From: Pempheris klunzingeri
Lineage: Eukaryota; Chordata; Actinopteri; Acropomatiformes; Pempheridae
Length of the DNA: 64,000 bases
Assembly (NCBI RefSeq): GCF_042242105.1
Contig: NC_092019.1
Location: 8,584,328 to 8,648,327 of the forward strand
Reading direction: 5' to 3'
Position 1 is the stretch's first letter. The number at the start of each line of letters is the position of its first letter. Position numbers and translations under genes: made by a program. The notes beneath the pieces were generated by a model. That model was given only the letters and a program-made list of their open reading frames with translations. It did not search any database and was not told the DNA's origin. This document shows, in pieces, positions 12,683-26,478 of the stretch.

Positions 12683-15600
12683 CTTGGTCAGAAAGCATCT
12701 GCTGAGCATTGCTTCCTGTTCTCCTTCTGCAAAGACAAGAAAGGTGAGGGTGAGAATAGCAGGAGGTTTCTCTGATTTTATCCACTGTCAACTTGTTAAC
12801 TTTAGCAACTCCATCTTTGGAGCTCAGTAGTAGAGTGCTGCAGGAGTGATTCCTAAAACCTGTAAAAACAGCATTCATGCACGTCTGGTTCCCTTTTTAA
12901 TGGGTTTTTGGTTAGATGCCTGAAATAATGTTTTTGTTATACACAAGCTTAAGAGATTTTCATGCTTTGCTATACGACATAAAATGCGTCAATAAATATC
13001 CTACTTCTGAATCTTTAATGCGGCTAAATGACACTGCAGAGGTTGTCGGGGATGTTATGAAGAACCCCGAAACTCTCCACCTTTACAGACTTGTAGATTT
13101 ATCACTAAATAGCATTTTACAATCATTTAGTACAACTTAGTGGTGATGACAGTGAAGTTATGTGATGCTCACGTAATTTGTTCATTGTTCATTCATTAGC
13201 TTTTTGCCTCTGGCGACTGCATTTACACTTCAAAAATCATAAAAGTGGTGTTGGCTTCTTGTTGAGGGAACCAAGGCAATGCTAACTTCAGTTTTGGCCT
13301 ACAAAAGTACGTCATCACTGCAGCACTCTGTACATACTGCTTTTACAAAATAATATTAAATGTTAACTGTTTTTAGTTTGGAGTTTCCACTTCATTTACA
13401 CAGATGTTTTGTCATGTTTAACAGTGACGGATCACCTTTTGTCCTGGTTGAACTTGCACCTGCAGTGGCCACCTGGAACAACAGAAAAGAAGCATTGACC
13501 TTCTTGACATCCGTGTGTATCTGAGAATTATGTTAGCCTATTTATGACTGTCTATCTGCTGAAAAGGGTGTCGGTGTAATCTGCATCTTACTGAGCAGGA
13601 TGGTGATGCCAATGAGACATAGCACAGCAGCTAGGATCAGGCCTCCAACACGTAGTTTGTGGTAGTCTGCACAAAGAGATCTTAGTTAGCACTAATAAAA
13701 AAAGTAAATCACACAAACAAATTATATGTAAAACACCTTTAAAAGTGAGCTAGTGGGCGTGCAGTCACAGATTATGGTGCCATCTACACCAGTTTTAAAA
13801 CAAAATTTACAGCAAAATGCCCTTCACGTAAATGATGCAGATCATCCTCTTTGTTCCATTAACCAATAAATGGTAGTGAAAATAAGTTAAAAATCAATGA
13901 CTCACCAAAGGTAAATGGATCATCTTCCACTGCAGAAGACAGAGACAGAGAGGGTCATGTGATAATTCAAACAGCAGATTTATGAGGACATACAGAAACA
14001 TCTGCAAAGTGACGCAGTGACATGATAAAGGCAACAGTCCAAAGTGAAGTGAGCAAACACAGTGGCCTAGTTTGAGTCTCTCACTAATGATTGACATACC
14101 TAAACACCAAATCAATACATTTCAACTTAAAACAAACAAAACACTCACTTTTAACCAAACATGTAAAAAAAGATATATGTCTAATGGTTTGTGGTTGTCT
14201 TAACTTTCTATTGTCAGATGTAAAAATAGAAGTCCTTTTTTGGATGAGGAGTTACTGCATTACTCAAATATACGTGCTGATTGGGGGGAAAAAAGACATA
14301 TTAGTGTACTTACCATTCTGTTCTTCTGCAAACACCAGGGACACAACTGCAAGAGTTAAAGAAGAGAGACACACTTAATATAGCGAAACTCAATTAAAAT
14401 ACCCCCGAATCGTTTCCTTTATGTTAGTTCTGGGCACTTTTGTAGTAGCTTTCTATTTAAAATTTTTTTTTATTTTGGTACGTTTGAGGAAAGACAGGTA
14501 AAGTCTCTTATGCAGTATCACTGACAAATGAAACTGTCAGTGTCAATGAATAAAACACCTCTTAAAAAGCTCTTACATCTCTGCTGTGTTTAGTGGAACT
14601 CGAGATCTGTTTAAAAATGTTCCATAAACCTCTTCCTCTCTTCCTCCTTATCCCTCCATCTCTTCTCCTCTACACCTGAAGGAGCTGCCGACGTTGTTAC
14701 CCTCACTTTCACAGCACTGCAGAGCACCTCATCGGCCATCTTACTTACACTGTTGGGGATTTAAGGTTCCTACACATTTCCCATTTCAAAATTCCATACT
14801 TTTCCAGACTCAAATTTCCTGATTTCTAGGTAGACTGTTCAGACCATGTTTGACCTTCATGTGTAAATACATTGTTTTAACTGGTAACATGTATGTCAAC
14901 AGGCTTTATATTTAGGATTGTCAAGCCCTTGGAAAACATTAGTCTGCACTGCAAACATTTCTGCCAAAAGAGGACGTTAACTAACCAGTGCTACCTATAC
15001 TCAGATTATTTTCCCTTAACATATTGAATAAACAGTATTATGTTATTGTACTGACCATGTTTTTAAGTCTCTTTTAAGAGTGAGTTGAAAAAAGTTAAAT
15101 AATTTCATTTTCACAGTGTCTGTGGAGCCTCGTTTATTTACTGTGTCCATGGAAACGACGATGGACGCAGCCATAAAGGTTTCTTTACCCTGAAAAAACA
15201 TTTTTCTGAGAACTACATTACTGCATAACTCAGAAATGCTCTGACAAGCTTAATATTTGACACTATATTGTTAAGCAATTCAAAGACAATGCCATATCTT
15301 CTTTTAATCTGGTGGCAGATGTCTGGATTTGGTAGAGTTATAAGGCACATGGGGCAGAGCTGCTCTGCAGGCTGTGACATACAGGTGTTGAGGCAGCTCT
15401 ACATAGATGAGTGCTATTTTAGACAAAAATAGAGGCAGTATGTGTCCATATTCTTTTTTCAAAACTTATCCAGACCTGGAAATGACTAAAATCAAATTCC
15501 ATACTTTTCCATGCTGCGTAGGACCGCTGGCTATTTCTAAAGGAAACAATCATATCAGAGTGACAACCAGCAACCGGACAGCTGGTGACAACATGATTTC

Positions 15601-15959
15601 TCTAACCGCTCATCAACCCCTCTGTCTCACTTCACACATGCTACTTTGTGTCACGAAGATGTAAACAGTTGAGCAATGTGCTGATGGAAGACAGACCTTT
15701 GGGCAGAGTTTCCTCAGTAAAGAGATAGAGGAGCTGACTTTAACAATGTTTAGTGTTTGGTGGCTCTCTGGTTGACTAGAATTGATCAATGCCCTGACTA
15801 CGGACAATAAAATGAAATCTGTTTGCTTTCTGGCTTTTAAAAAGAGGAAGTTAGTGTTTTAGTGCAGGAGTTCTTGAGGATTTTTTTTATGACTTAATAA
15901 AAAGACTTTAAAGAGTTTCACTCACGTGTCATCAACACCAGAGCACAGATCTTCGACAT
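12683..15959 (-). CDS. FXYD-domain regulator of Na,K-ATPase (first FXYD gene)
   Basis: Minus-strand coding exons: 15926-15959, 14314-14346, 13906-13929, 13592-13666, 13436-13472 and 12683-12726, all with GT-AG borders and compatible phases. The exon at 15926 begins at 15981 with 22 bases of 5' UTR. The protein starts with a signal peptide (residues 1-18, ending SLVFA), then an acidic stretch, the FXYD signature as PFTFD, and the membrane helix (DYHKLRVGG to ITILLS), then SGHCRCKFNQ and a basic RRRTGS tail. FXYD proteins are small type I membrane proteins that bind and tune the Na,K-ATPase. The usual Tyr of PFxYD is Phe here. The 3' end is unresolved: after 12683 there is a good donor (GTAATG), and I could not fix the last exon; reading through instead would end at 12624. 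RRRT could be a kinase site, by analogy with FXYD1. Confidence 0.85.
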
Positions 15960-17842
15960 CTTCAAGCTTGAGGCTGTTTACCTGTGGAGATAAACACACA
16001 CACACCGATATCAACAACAGCATCATCAATTAAGGGAGGTTATGAGATTGATGTATATTTATAGCATTTTTCTATGTATTCTAAGTTGGTTACTTAAGTA
16101 AAACTCCCAGGAATAGGTATTAAAACTTGGATTAACTAAAACTTTGTGCCTTCACTTTTCATTCATGCTCGAATGTTGATGAAAACGTTAACTAGTAACG
16201 TTAACAAGTTGTGCATTGACAGGCCATTTAAACAAGGCTCCAGTTGTAAAGGCTATAGGCTAAATAACGTCATCCCCAATCACAGTGGCACACAAAAAAA
16301 AATCAAAATAAATCAAATGGGTGCGTGGAAAGCTGATTACTGTACTCAAACAGTCAACAGTGACCTGATGCAATGTTTAGCCTTTCTGTGTTTTCTGAGG
16401 ATGTAAACACACAGACACAAAGTCACCACTCCAACAGTACATGCATCCATTCCCTCTGAAGCACACATAAAGAAATTGGATCAAATGGTCTCTCTCCTGC
16501 TCTCGTTCACACTCAGAAACACACAGAAACTCAATCTGATGCTGATGGGCACAAAGTGCTGGAGCCTTAACAACAGGGGAACTGAATCTGTCTGGGTAAT
16601 GCATCACAGTGCTGCCATATAAAAGCTTCAATCTTCTTTTTTCTTGTTTCACTGTCGCCTTTTAATTCACTGCGGATGTATTCCACCATACATAATACAC
16701 AGTACGTACACATCCATGGACAAGTAGTCACCTGCTGTGGCTGGCCAGATTTTTACTTTTACTGCAAAGAAAGAAATTGATAATAAAAAAAATTACTTGC
16801 TGAAGAAAAGAATCTATGAGAATTTTATCAGAGTGATCTAATCCTTCCAAAGCTATTCCTGTCTGTGATGCCTTTTTAATCTTATTTCGAGTGTACATTA
16901 GTGTATAGAAGGTTTGATTTTTGAAGTGCCATTAGTCAACGGGGATCTCTCCTGACACAGAATTTACAATAATCTCATTTTCATCACTCTTAATGAACAA
17001 CGAGATTTCCTGAGCGAGTTGCAGTTACAGCCCACACATTGCCTAACGTGCTTTGTGTGCACGCTGTGTTGGCTGCCATGTTGAAGCAGCAGAGGTAACA
17101 TGTGCAGCGGGAGGAGACACACCTTAAAGTAACACAGCAGTGATTTTCCACTTACTTCACTTTTCCGCTCAGAGTGCTCCATAGTGAACAGCAAACACAC
17201 TAATGCCCATTTCAAACAGTCGTGTGTGAGTAAAACCTCTCACAAACACAAACATATATGCAGGTTCACGGACTGACTGTTTTATCTAAGAGGTTATTGG
17301 GCCACACCGGCAGCATGGGAGCATCTAGTCAAGTTAGTTTGGCTGTTGTACTCTGTCCTCTGTGTTAAGACAGCTTTTATCTAAAGCTTTTCCTACTTGA
17401 GAGGAGGGTCGTCGTAAACGAAGAAAACACTGGAAACTCTCCAGTCCTACAGAGTTTTTTTTTAAAGATTTTTTATGAGTGAGCCTCTTGTCCCTCGCAC
17501 ACACATGAAGACATGCACACATGTCTGCAATAAAGGCTGGAGTCTGTAATGCACCAAGATACACACTGATGTACCAACAAAGGCGGTAAGAGAGAGGAGG
17601 AAGTAAACAATGTAGGATTCAAACCTCTGACTGAAATTGTTTTTGAAAATGTTTTATGAGCAAGACAAATGCATTCAGCGTGTCCCCAAGGATACACACA
17701 ATCAATTTGGTGAGCAACACTGAATGCAAACACAACGTTTATTCATCTACAAAGAAATGCCAAAGCGCACCTTTAAGCTCTAAGGTTCAGACTAATATAC
17801 TGAGACTTTAAAGATGTTACGGTACAGATTCAGCTTCTATCA

Positions 17843-18423
17843 TTCAAGGGATAGTTACAAATATTTGAGGTGGAGTTGTATAAGGTACATATCCACAGTT
17901 TATCACTCTAAGCAATGCAGTGCTGGGCAGCAGAAAAACACAATTTAGCCACCTAAAAATGGCCCACCTAAAAGAACTTGGTAGAAGTTTAAGTGTACGC
18001 CCTATTATGAATTCAATTCAACATTGTATTTGCTTGTCTACCGCCTCAAGTGGTTAGTTTGCTTGTGTTTTTATGTGACTTCTGTGTTTCAAAGGGTTAG
18101 TTAAAACCCGAACTAATGTGTTAGTTCATTGATTGAGGTTTCACTGTTAAAAGGGCTGTCTGATGGCAATTTGTGGTGAAAATATTCTGGATATAGGGTA
18201 CAATTAAATTGATTTTCATATGTAGGCCTTTTTTTAGGTGGCTAAAATAAGTTTTTCCACAATAGCACATTGCTTAGCATCTGTGGCAGGACTCCTGTCG
18301 GCTCCTCCAAACTGGGGACATGGTGACTGGCCATGGTAAGTGGCCATCTACTTAACTAATACACAAACTATGGATAAGTACCTCATACAACTCCATTCTA
18401 AATACTTTAAACTGCCCATTTAA
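17843..18423. mobile_element. Non-autonomous TTAA-type DNA transposon with long inverted ends
   Basis: The left end (from 17847, GGGATAGTTAC through GGAGTTGTATAAGG) is mirrored at the right end (18365-18419) over about 50 bases with roughly three quarters identity. The right flank is TTAA (18420-18423) and the left TTCA (17843-17846). There is no open frame for a transposase. The end sequence resembles the element at 54342. Confidence 0.7.
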
Positions 18424-18689
18424 GTATTTTTCTTGTAGTGTAGTTTTTTAAGTATCTTGAAGGACCCACATACAACAGTGACCTTTGAGACTAAGGGATC
18501 CCAGTGAAGGAGGATGTAAGTAAGAAACAATGTGTCTCAATCCTGTACTGTTGGTATTTGGAGTTTGGCAGAAAGGCAAAGGGAGAAGAGCAGGATCGGT
18601 GCTTCTCTCCTGGTGCTTCTCCACAGCAACCAGAGGCAAGGCAAGGGGAATGTAGGGGATGGGAAACAGGCCAGCAACCACTAGAGAAC

Positions 18690-18840
18690 GGTTTATCTCA
18701 GGAGAGCGGAGAGGAGAGGCAGGGAGAAGAGACAGAGGGCAAAGAAAGAAACAGGAGACAGAGAAGAAGACTCAGAGGGCAAAGTGAGGGTGAGACTGTT
18801 AGAAATGAGAGGCGAAGGAGAGAGAGAGAGAGGGGGGAAG
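18690..18840. repeat. GA-rich low-complexity tract
   Basis: Purine-only stretches dominate one strand. The open frame across it (Arg/Glu/Gly-rich) reflects base composition, not a gene. Confidence 0.7.
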
Positions 18841-19373
18841 ACAGGGTGAGGATCATAAAGCAGGGGAGTATAAAAGAGGTGTCTCCCTCTTCCTATGTGA
18901 AGATCATAATCTAAAGCAAATGTTAGTGTAAGGTGGAGCCAGGTGGTGAGTGCTGAAGGTGTGTATTCAAATCAACGTGTTCATGGGTAGTTAAAAGGAC
19001 AATGTACAGGAACCTAGTAAAGTGTAAACAATGTGCTGCTTGCAGTTCAGGCCACAACCAAACATTTAACTCTTCATTAATCTGCATCTTATTTTTAGGT
19101 AAGAACGGACAAATTGGTTTGTATGTAAAATGGGAGAAAGTAGTGCAAAATGCAGATCATAACTTCCAAGGGTGCATGGTAACATGGTCACACTGCAGGT
19201 TTTATCCTACAATAAGATATTACTAAGATATTCAGTAAGGAATGCAACAAATCCAAAATTCAAAAGATCAGCTGGGACCCTGCTGCTATTTTTGCAATTA
19301 TTAGATTATCAAAACAGTTGCAGTTGAATTTTCTGTTAATCATCCAATCATTCAACTGTTTCAGATCTAATAA

Positions 19374-19520
19374 GATAAGATAATGTTTATTGATCCCTCA
19401 GTGGGGAAAATTTGCTGTTACAGCAGCTCAAGGGAACAGACAAAGCACACAGTTAAGGAAATAGAAAATTAAATAAACATAATATATACAGAAGAAAACC
19501 TTATATACACAAAGAAACAT
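19374..19520 (+). repeat. Fish LINE/SINE 3'-type repeat
   Basis: Contains GATAAGATAATGTTTATTG, then ATCCCTCAGTGGGGAAAATT and a GTTACAGCAG motif, a combination that recurs in many fish genomes at the ends of CR1/Rex-like retroelements. Assigned from memory of the motif. Confidence 0.55.
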
Positions 19521-19919
19521 TATGTACACAGAATTTAGATAGAAGAATCATATTCAGTTGATTTAGACTGATATCAAAAAAAGCTTTATTACCAATATAG
19601 CCAAAGAGTTTCTGAGGACTCATCATGTAAAGAGTAGTTTATTTTCCTCTTGTATAAATTCCATGCGGAGCCACTTCTCAAGCTCTGCCTGGTCCAAGCA
19701 TAAAGGGTTTTCTGTTCTGGCTCTGTCACGCTACTCTTCCTGTCTCCGACTGTCCCTTCTTTTTATTTTTTTGTTTTGTTTTCAGCTCTCACTGCATCTC
19801 TGTTTCTTCCTGTCTTCAGGACTATTTTTCCACTTTTTTGTCTCTTACTATGTTTGCTTCTTTCATTCTGTCTCCTCTCTCTGTCTGTGCTCCTTTCCAC
19901 TTAAGTGAAAACCTTCAAG

Positions 19920-19963
19920 AATAGCAGCTTCAAACAAACCCCTGCTTGTTTGAAGCTGCTATT
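19920..19963. repeat. Perfect 18-bp inverted repeat, 8-nt loop
   Basis: AATAGCAGCTTCAAACAA at 19920-19937 is exactly reverse-complemented at 19946-19963. Confidence 0.92.
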
Positions 19964-21479
19964 TCACACTGGTCTTCTGCTTTTGTTTAGCTGCTTTCTC
20001 CTCTCCAGTTCTCTCCAGCTTCTTTAAACCTCCCCTCTTCTACTTCCCTCTTTCTGACGCATGTCCTTGCTCCCTAACCCGTCCCCTGTCCTCTCCTTTT
20101 GTTAAGTCGTTTCCACTCATTTATCCCTTCTCTTGCAAACGCCTCTGAGCACAGGGACTTCTAGGCTCTACGCTCCGTCTCACGCTCATACAGTAAACTA
20201 TCATCTCCTCTTTTCCATCACGCGCCTCCTCTCTTCTCTTATCCACCAGCATGCTTACACAATACGCTGCAGGGCCGTCAAGAGTCACTCTGTCATTCAC
20301 TCTCTCAGGGTCCCACCCACTTCTTACTCACCAAGGGTATTCAAAGGGACTTTTTTCTTCTCTCATAAAGCATAAAGCTCCCATAAAAAATAAACAAGTC
20401 TGTTGTTTGTCCAGAGTATCAGGGATAAAGAACTTATTTCAAATCTGGCCAAATAAGACCAAAACGATCTGAATGGCTAGATGGCAAATGGCCAACCAAA
20501 TATCTGCATCTGAAGGCCTGCAGCTAACAGGATAAAAACCATTGTGGGTGGTGACAACAAGGAAAATGTATCAGTGGACCAAAATGTCTCCACTGATGTG
20601 AGTTAGCTTTGAATGTGTTTACTGCTTTGTGACTAGAGGTCCATATAGCAACAGTAGTTTGGAGCAGGAAAATGCTGACAGCCAATTATTCTGATGATAT
20701 CAACACTTCCTCTTGTCTTCCACACCTACAATGGGGGTCACATACATGGACACACATAACGTCCTACTTCAACAGTCACATGTTACTCACTCATTCCTAA
20801 AACTGCTGATTTTGTTCAAGGTCAAAGGGGCAAGTGTCAAAACTTAATTGACACAGCGTGTTTGTAGAGGGACATAATTTACGTTGTTTTAATGCTACTT
20901 TTTTCCAAAAACCAGAGATTCAATTTGCGCTTCCTCTATTTTGTGTGCACATGACTGTGTGTGTCAGGAGATGTGGTTTGCACAGCATGTATGTGTGACT
21001 TAGTCCCCGTTTCTATTTTTCCAACACTCCCCCCTCCCCACCCGAATGTGTGTGTGTTCCTGTACTGCACTACAAAGACAGCTGCCTATTCTCAGTGGCA
21101 TTTTTTATTCCTAAATTAGCAGCACTGGATTCCAGCGTGCAACACATCCTTTATGAGGCACGCACACACAGGAGGAGAGTAGCCAACATGGACTAAACTC
21201 ATGAAACACAATGTGAACCTGCTTCGCACTCTGTGATGAGTAACTTGTTCCTCCCTTTGCTTTACTTCACCAGTGCACTCGGGAATTTCTCATTTTATGA
21301 CTTCACTACTACAAGCACACAACCTCAGATGGGTTCTAGTATTAAAAAGTACACTTTGTCTGCTGAATAGCTGGGCAACAGCAGCTAAAAGCTACTGACC
21401 AAAGTTGAGTTTCCACTGAGTTCAAATGAGTTGCTGTTGCCTTTTTTTAAAGTATGCACTGTAATTATTATTCTTGTAA

Positions 21480-21665
21480 TTATGTACTTGTCTTATTCTA
21501 TTTTAGCTTGTTTTTTTCTATTGCCTCAGCTCTTTATTGTAGTGTAAATGTCCTTTAGTGATGTGTTTCTTTTGCACTTTGTTGCTCTGCCTTTAATGCT
21601 TTGTGTAAAGCACTTCAAACTGCCTTTTTGTTGAAATGTGCTACGCAAACAAACTTGCCTTGCCT
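21480..21665 (+). repeat. L2/SINE-like 3' tail
   Basis: Ends with TTGTGTAAAGCACTTCAAAC, then GTTGAAATGTGCTACGCAAA and ACTTGCCTTGCCTT, a tail form widespread in teleost L2-related SINEs and LINEs. An (AAAT)n run follows at 21720-21744. Confidence 0.55.
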
Positions 21666-21835
21666 TCAAAAGATGCAACAACTGTGCAGTGTTGACTCCA
21701 TTAATGTGTAAAATGGAAAAATAAATGAATAAATAAATAAATATAAAGGTGAGGAATTAGTAGAGGGACAGAGGAAGAGGAAGAAAAAAAACGAAAGTAG
21801 AAACACAAGATATCAAGTTGGGAAATAAGAGAGGG

Positions 21836-21860
21836 AGAGGAGGAGGAGGAGGAGGAGGAA
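21836..21860. repeat. (GGA)n microsatellite
   Basis: Tandem AGG/GGA triplets inside a longer GA-rich tract. Confidence 0.85.
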
Positions 21861-24681
21861 GAATTCAAGTCTGGGGGATTGAGAGAAGGAGGCAGGGAGA
21901 CGGGGGAGAGTGTGGTTGGGAAAGAGAGGGAATGAGAAAGGACAAAGAGACAGGCAGACAGACAGAGGGTAAGAGGGAGTGGAGCATACTAGAGCCATGA
22001 GTCACACATGGTAACCACAGGCTAACAGTGAGCGGCTAGCAACAGGCTGCATGCTCCTCAGTCTGCAGTCATGATCAGCAGATCAAAGAATGATGGACAT
22101 TTCCCTCATTTCATCTCACCTTCCGTCCCTAAACCTATAAATCCTGAACATATTGACGAGTAGCTGCTCTAAAAAAAACTTTGTATGAGACCTCATGTTC
22201 ACGCTTTAATAACACTGTGCCTCTACTGCTTTGTATCAAACTGCTGTAACGTTGCTGTGAGCTGTGAATAAACATATCTAAACTGAGCTTTGTGGTTACA
22301 TAGGGAATACACTGAAGGTCACACTCACAAACCCCCGGTAGAAAATCAATGTCTGCTTGTTGAGGTTTCTAAATTTGTGTTAGCGAGCCTCCAAAGTGGT
22401 GTGAGGAAAGGTGAGGAGAACGTGTGTCTCGCATAAGAGGAAGCTCGTTCTATCTCCCCTCCACCTCTCTCTAACGTTTTCCGGCTCGCGCCTATTTTCT
22501 TTTTTAAGAGTTGTGGTCATGTGAGGAGAGGTGAGGACAGAGAGCTAAGTCTGTTTCACCTGAGGAGGGAAAGACAACTCTGTCTGTCTGTCGCCACCTA
22601 CGTTCACCCTCTCTCCATCTCTGCCATTAACCTCTCTCTGCCTCACTTTTCTCTCACTGAAGAGCCGTATTTAAATATGACAAAGACAAAATACAGAAGA
22701 TATTCTGCACTTAGACAGGTGTGAGTTGGATCTGTGACCGTATCTTTCCTACTTTGTGTACTTGTTTGAAATTGTCAGTCAGTTATGTTATGCAGATACA
22801 GTTTTCTTACTCCTAATTTGACAAGTCAAGAAATACTCTTTAATTTTAAGAGATCCAACGATATGAGACTCCCCATATGAGCAAGCACTTCTGGCTCAAA
22901 GGTGGACGGCGTTCTGCCTCGACTGGTCAGGGACAGAAAGAGAGCAGACAAACAGAGCAACAGAGGGGAACAGAGGTTTCTGACTGAGCTGTACAGCAGC
23001 AATAATAACAGCAATAATGTGGTCTATTTCTGTAACCAAGTACAGACCACACTGCAGGCAAAGATTTCCATATATGTTAGTCTTTGCTAAAACTATTTTC
23101 ACAGAATGTCGGGAGGACTAAAATATCCGATACATTTGGGAGTGTAGCTTGAGTAGAAGTTTGTGAAGAAATAAAATCTGTTGAAGCACATTGACGTGGT
23201 TCATGGCAAAACATTGATTTGTTTTGGTAGAAGTGTGCAGTCAAATGACCTGTTATTACAATATATAATCTATAGATGTGAGGAAGACTAAAATGCACCT
23301 CCTCTTATATTGCTTAATATCATCATTATATAATATGTATTAGTATTAACAACTTCATTATGTTGAGTTTTGTAGGTGTAATACTTTTTTGGTGACCCCA
23401 ATTTCCCTCAACATGCTCTGTTCAGCTCTACCTCAGTTACAGATGACCCACATTTTTATTTATTAACAGATAACTTTCCAAACTGCATATTAGCTTTGTG
23501 CTACATCTATGGTCATGGCAACACCCCTTGTTCTTTGTCCAAGCCCTAAACCTCTGTATAATGGTTGAATTTTGGTGTGAAATTAAGATTTGCTCCATTA
23601 TTCTGTGAAATGGACACAAAAACTGATGTTTATGGGTCACAGAAACATATTGGTCATGTAGAAAAAAACAATACACAGTTGTTTCAACTATTTGAATGCA
23701 TCTCTGTCTGAATAACTAATAGAAATGTTATAAAATTTCCAACACAGTAGTATCCCAAGTGATAAGTGACTAAAATGATTCACAACACACCAAAATGAAG
23801 CACTTTGATGCTTCAGCCTACAAATCATATTCTCCTGACGTAAGGGAACAGACCCCAGCAAAAATCACATTGTCACTTTTATGCTTTTTTCAATGCAAAC
23901 GAAAGGCAATACCTGTTGAAATAATCTCAATATGATTTTATTTGCTTATCATTCAGCCCTGATCGCTATCCTTTCATAATCACTTAATTGCTGAAGGCTG
24001 GAGACACCGTAATGTGCCCCCATAAATGTGTAAATGTTAATATGTTATGTAGAAACCTAACTTCTATTTAGTGCTAACAAAACGGTGCTCCAAACAAACG
24101 AACATTTTTCTTTGGCAGCTAATCTGTTGAGTTATTTCTCCATTAATCGCTGAGCTGTTTGGTCTATCAAATGTCAGAGAATGATGAAAAAACGTCGATC
24201 AGTGTTTCCCAAAGCCCAAGATGACGTCCTTGAATGTCCTTGAATTGTTTTGTCCAAAAATCCAAAGATAATCAGTTTTGCTGTCACACAGCAAAGAAAC
24301 CAGGAAATTTTCACATTCAAGATGCTTGAATCAGAGAATGAATTATTAAAATATAAGTGGATTAATTGTATAGCTAATCGATTAATCGTTGCAGCTCTAC
24401 AACCAAATGACTTAATGACTAAAAAGACCAAATTCATGCACGTTTCACCTCCTAAAATGTGAATACGATTGCTTCCTGCCATTGTAAATTAATTTTGTTT
24501 ACATCCAAGTAACCAATACAATCAACCTGACTGATCCAACAGATAATCAGTATTTCTCAGTCCTTCCTATCGTTCATTTCTGCGTTATACAACTACATTT
24601 GACGGCTCCTGTAGCTGTCCTTGTCCCAATTTGTCCTTGTGCCACATAGTAGCAAACTGTTATCACCCCTGCTCTTATCAG

Positions 24682-24707
24682 CCACACACACACACACACA
24701 CACACAC
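24682..24707. repeat. (CA)n microsatellite
   Basis: About twelve CA units. Confidence 0.9.
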
Positions 24708-25371
24708 CAGTTTACACCATGTGTTCAATGAAGCATGCAACAGTGTGACAATACTGAAAAATGTCTTCATTGCTACTGTGTGCTTGTGGATTAAGGAGCT
24801 ATCTGACTGTTTATCTGCTGCTACTGAGGAGACCACAGCTCAGCATCATTATAAAACACACTCACATTTATTTTGTTCATTTTTCTCTGATCTGGTGGGT
24901 TTAAACAGGAAATAAAGGCACAAACAGACTCACTACAGCCTTGTAGAGCACTTTAAACCACCAATATATATAAGAACACACCGGAGAGGAACGTCAGCAT
25001 ATGTTGTGTTTTACTTTAAAATGTAAAATAATGAGACTTTCCTCTGGACAGAATTTATGTTTATCGGTGTTATTGGAGCCGTTTTGAGTGTTTAAGTAAG
25101 TGATTGTGACGGCTGGAGAGAAATACAGTGATTAAATGACTGATTGAATGTTTTTCAGGAGTCTTTATAAGCAAGCCTTAAAAGTGTCCGTCAAACCCGC
25201 CCTTCAGCTCATTTTACATCTCATCTAAACGTGAACTGCCTAAAAAAAACCAGATGCTCGCACGCATGTTTGGATAACTTGAACTTCAGGAACAAATTCG
25301 CTCAAATGGAGAAAACACTTTAATCCTCTCCTGGAATAAGTTAGAAGTTGGTTTATTTGCTCAACACTCAC

Positions 25372-25720
25372 CTCCGGCACGTTGTACTCAGCAGCGACGA
25401 AAAGGAGGAAATTTCTCCCAAGCAGGCGGATATCTGACTCAGGATCGGAGACTTTTCCCCTCACGGAGCGCCAACACCCAGCCCTCTGCGCCGACACACG
25501 CAACAGGTTGGCTCGGTTTTGGATAAAAAAAAAAAAGGGGGCCGAGTTTGAAACACCAGGCGGTTTTTGTCAGTCAATACTGATCCCGGGTCGGTTTCTG
25601 CGGGATGATGATTGGACGGCGGGAGGCGAGCGGGGCGTCGAAACCGATCCAGGGTCAGAAGAGGAGGAGTGGAGCAGGATTAATGTTTGCTTGTCGAGAA
25701 CGAAGATGTCGAGTTGGTCG
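25372..25720 (-). promoter_or_regulatory. CpG-rich promoter and 5' UTR exon, probably of the first FXYD gene
   Basis: This is one of the few CpG-dense stretches of the window. On the minus strand an exon would end at 25372 with a strong donor (CCGGAG then GTGAGTG). Upstream lie GGGGCG, CCCGGG and an inverted CCAAT box near 25609. Splicing to the UTR acceptor before 15981 would give the first FXYD transcript. An open frame through the exon is not in frame with the FXYD ATG. Confidence 0.5.
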
Positions 25721-26478
25721 AACATATGGTAGGCCACAAAAACAATAGTTAAAGTTGATTTAATGAAACTCTAGTAGATCATTAACTAAAGGTCAGTTTT
25801 TAAAAAAAAAGTCAGACCATTTAAAGGTCATAGAGTAAAAGCATTATAAACCTGTGAAAAACGACATTGCACATGTAGGTTTAGGTTAGCAAACTGATTT
25901 ATTTTAATTCTGCATGTGCACACCAAAGGTTTCTAATAAATTGTTATTTTGCCAATATTCAAATGGTTGACCACATGGATAATCTAAGTTTACAGTTTAT
26001 CATACAGCAAAACATGCAATGAAAACAGCAGTGACAAAACATCACAATATGTTCCTGATGATTTAAGTTTAACATATAGGTTTTTAATATATTTAAGATA
26101 TATGCAACATTATGCTACTGAGTAAAGCAGCACATGTGACATAGACTTAATATGTTGTGATGATCCATGTGCCTTTACAGTGACAAACATCTCTGTGAAA
26201 ATATCAGTGCAGATCTGTGCAATGTTGAAGACAAGAAAACATGAGCGTGGCTTCAGTTGTTTCATCTTATTCATGACATGTCAATCTATGAGACTGCTTT
26301 AACACCTTGCATATTTTATTTTAGGTAAATGTTATTTGCTTGCACAGGTCTGTACAGGTATGATCACCTGAGCTGGTGTGTTTCCTCCAAACACCAACCC
26401 CCATCATGCACTCAAACTCTCCGGCCCTTTGCATGACAGCTCTTCTTCCTGGCCGAAACCGGTTTGTCAGGCACCATA

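Larger units (their letters stand above)
16000..25371 (-). other. Inferred long first intron of the first FXYD gene
   Basis: No coding exon recognised over 9.4 kb. It holds a TTAA-flanked element (17843-18423), purine-rich tracts (18690-18840, 21818-21990), LINE/SINE-type tails (19374-19520, 21480-21665), a perfect hairpin (19920-19963) and CA repeats. It is called an intron because a CpG-rich exon with a minus-strand donor sits at its far end (25372) and a 5' UTR acceptor sits at 15982. Confidence 0.45.

Noticed and set aside
18504-18914. 136-aa Arg/Glu-rich plus-strand open frame
   Set aside because: It is explained by a GA-rich low-complexity tract, which lacks stops by composition.
25382-25732. 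116-aa plus-strand open frame in the CpG-rich stretch
   Set aside because: No family motif and no matching splice sites on the plus strand; GC-rich DNA gives long chance frames.
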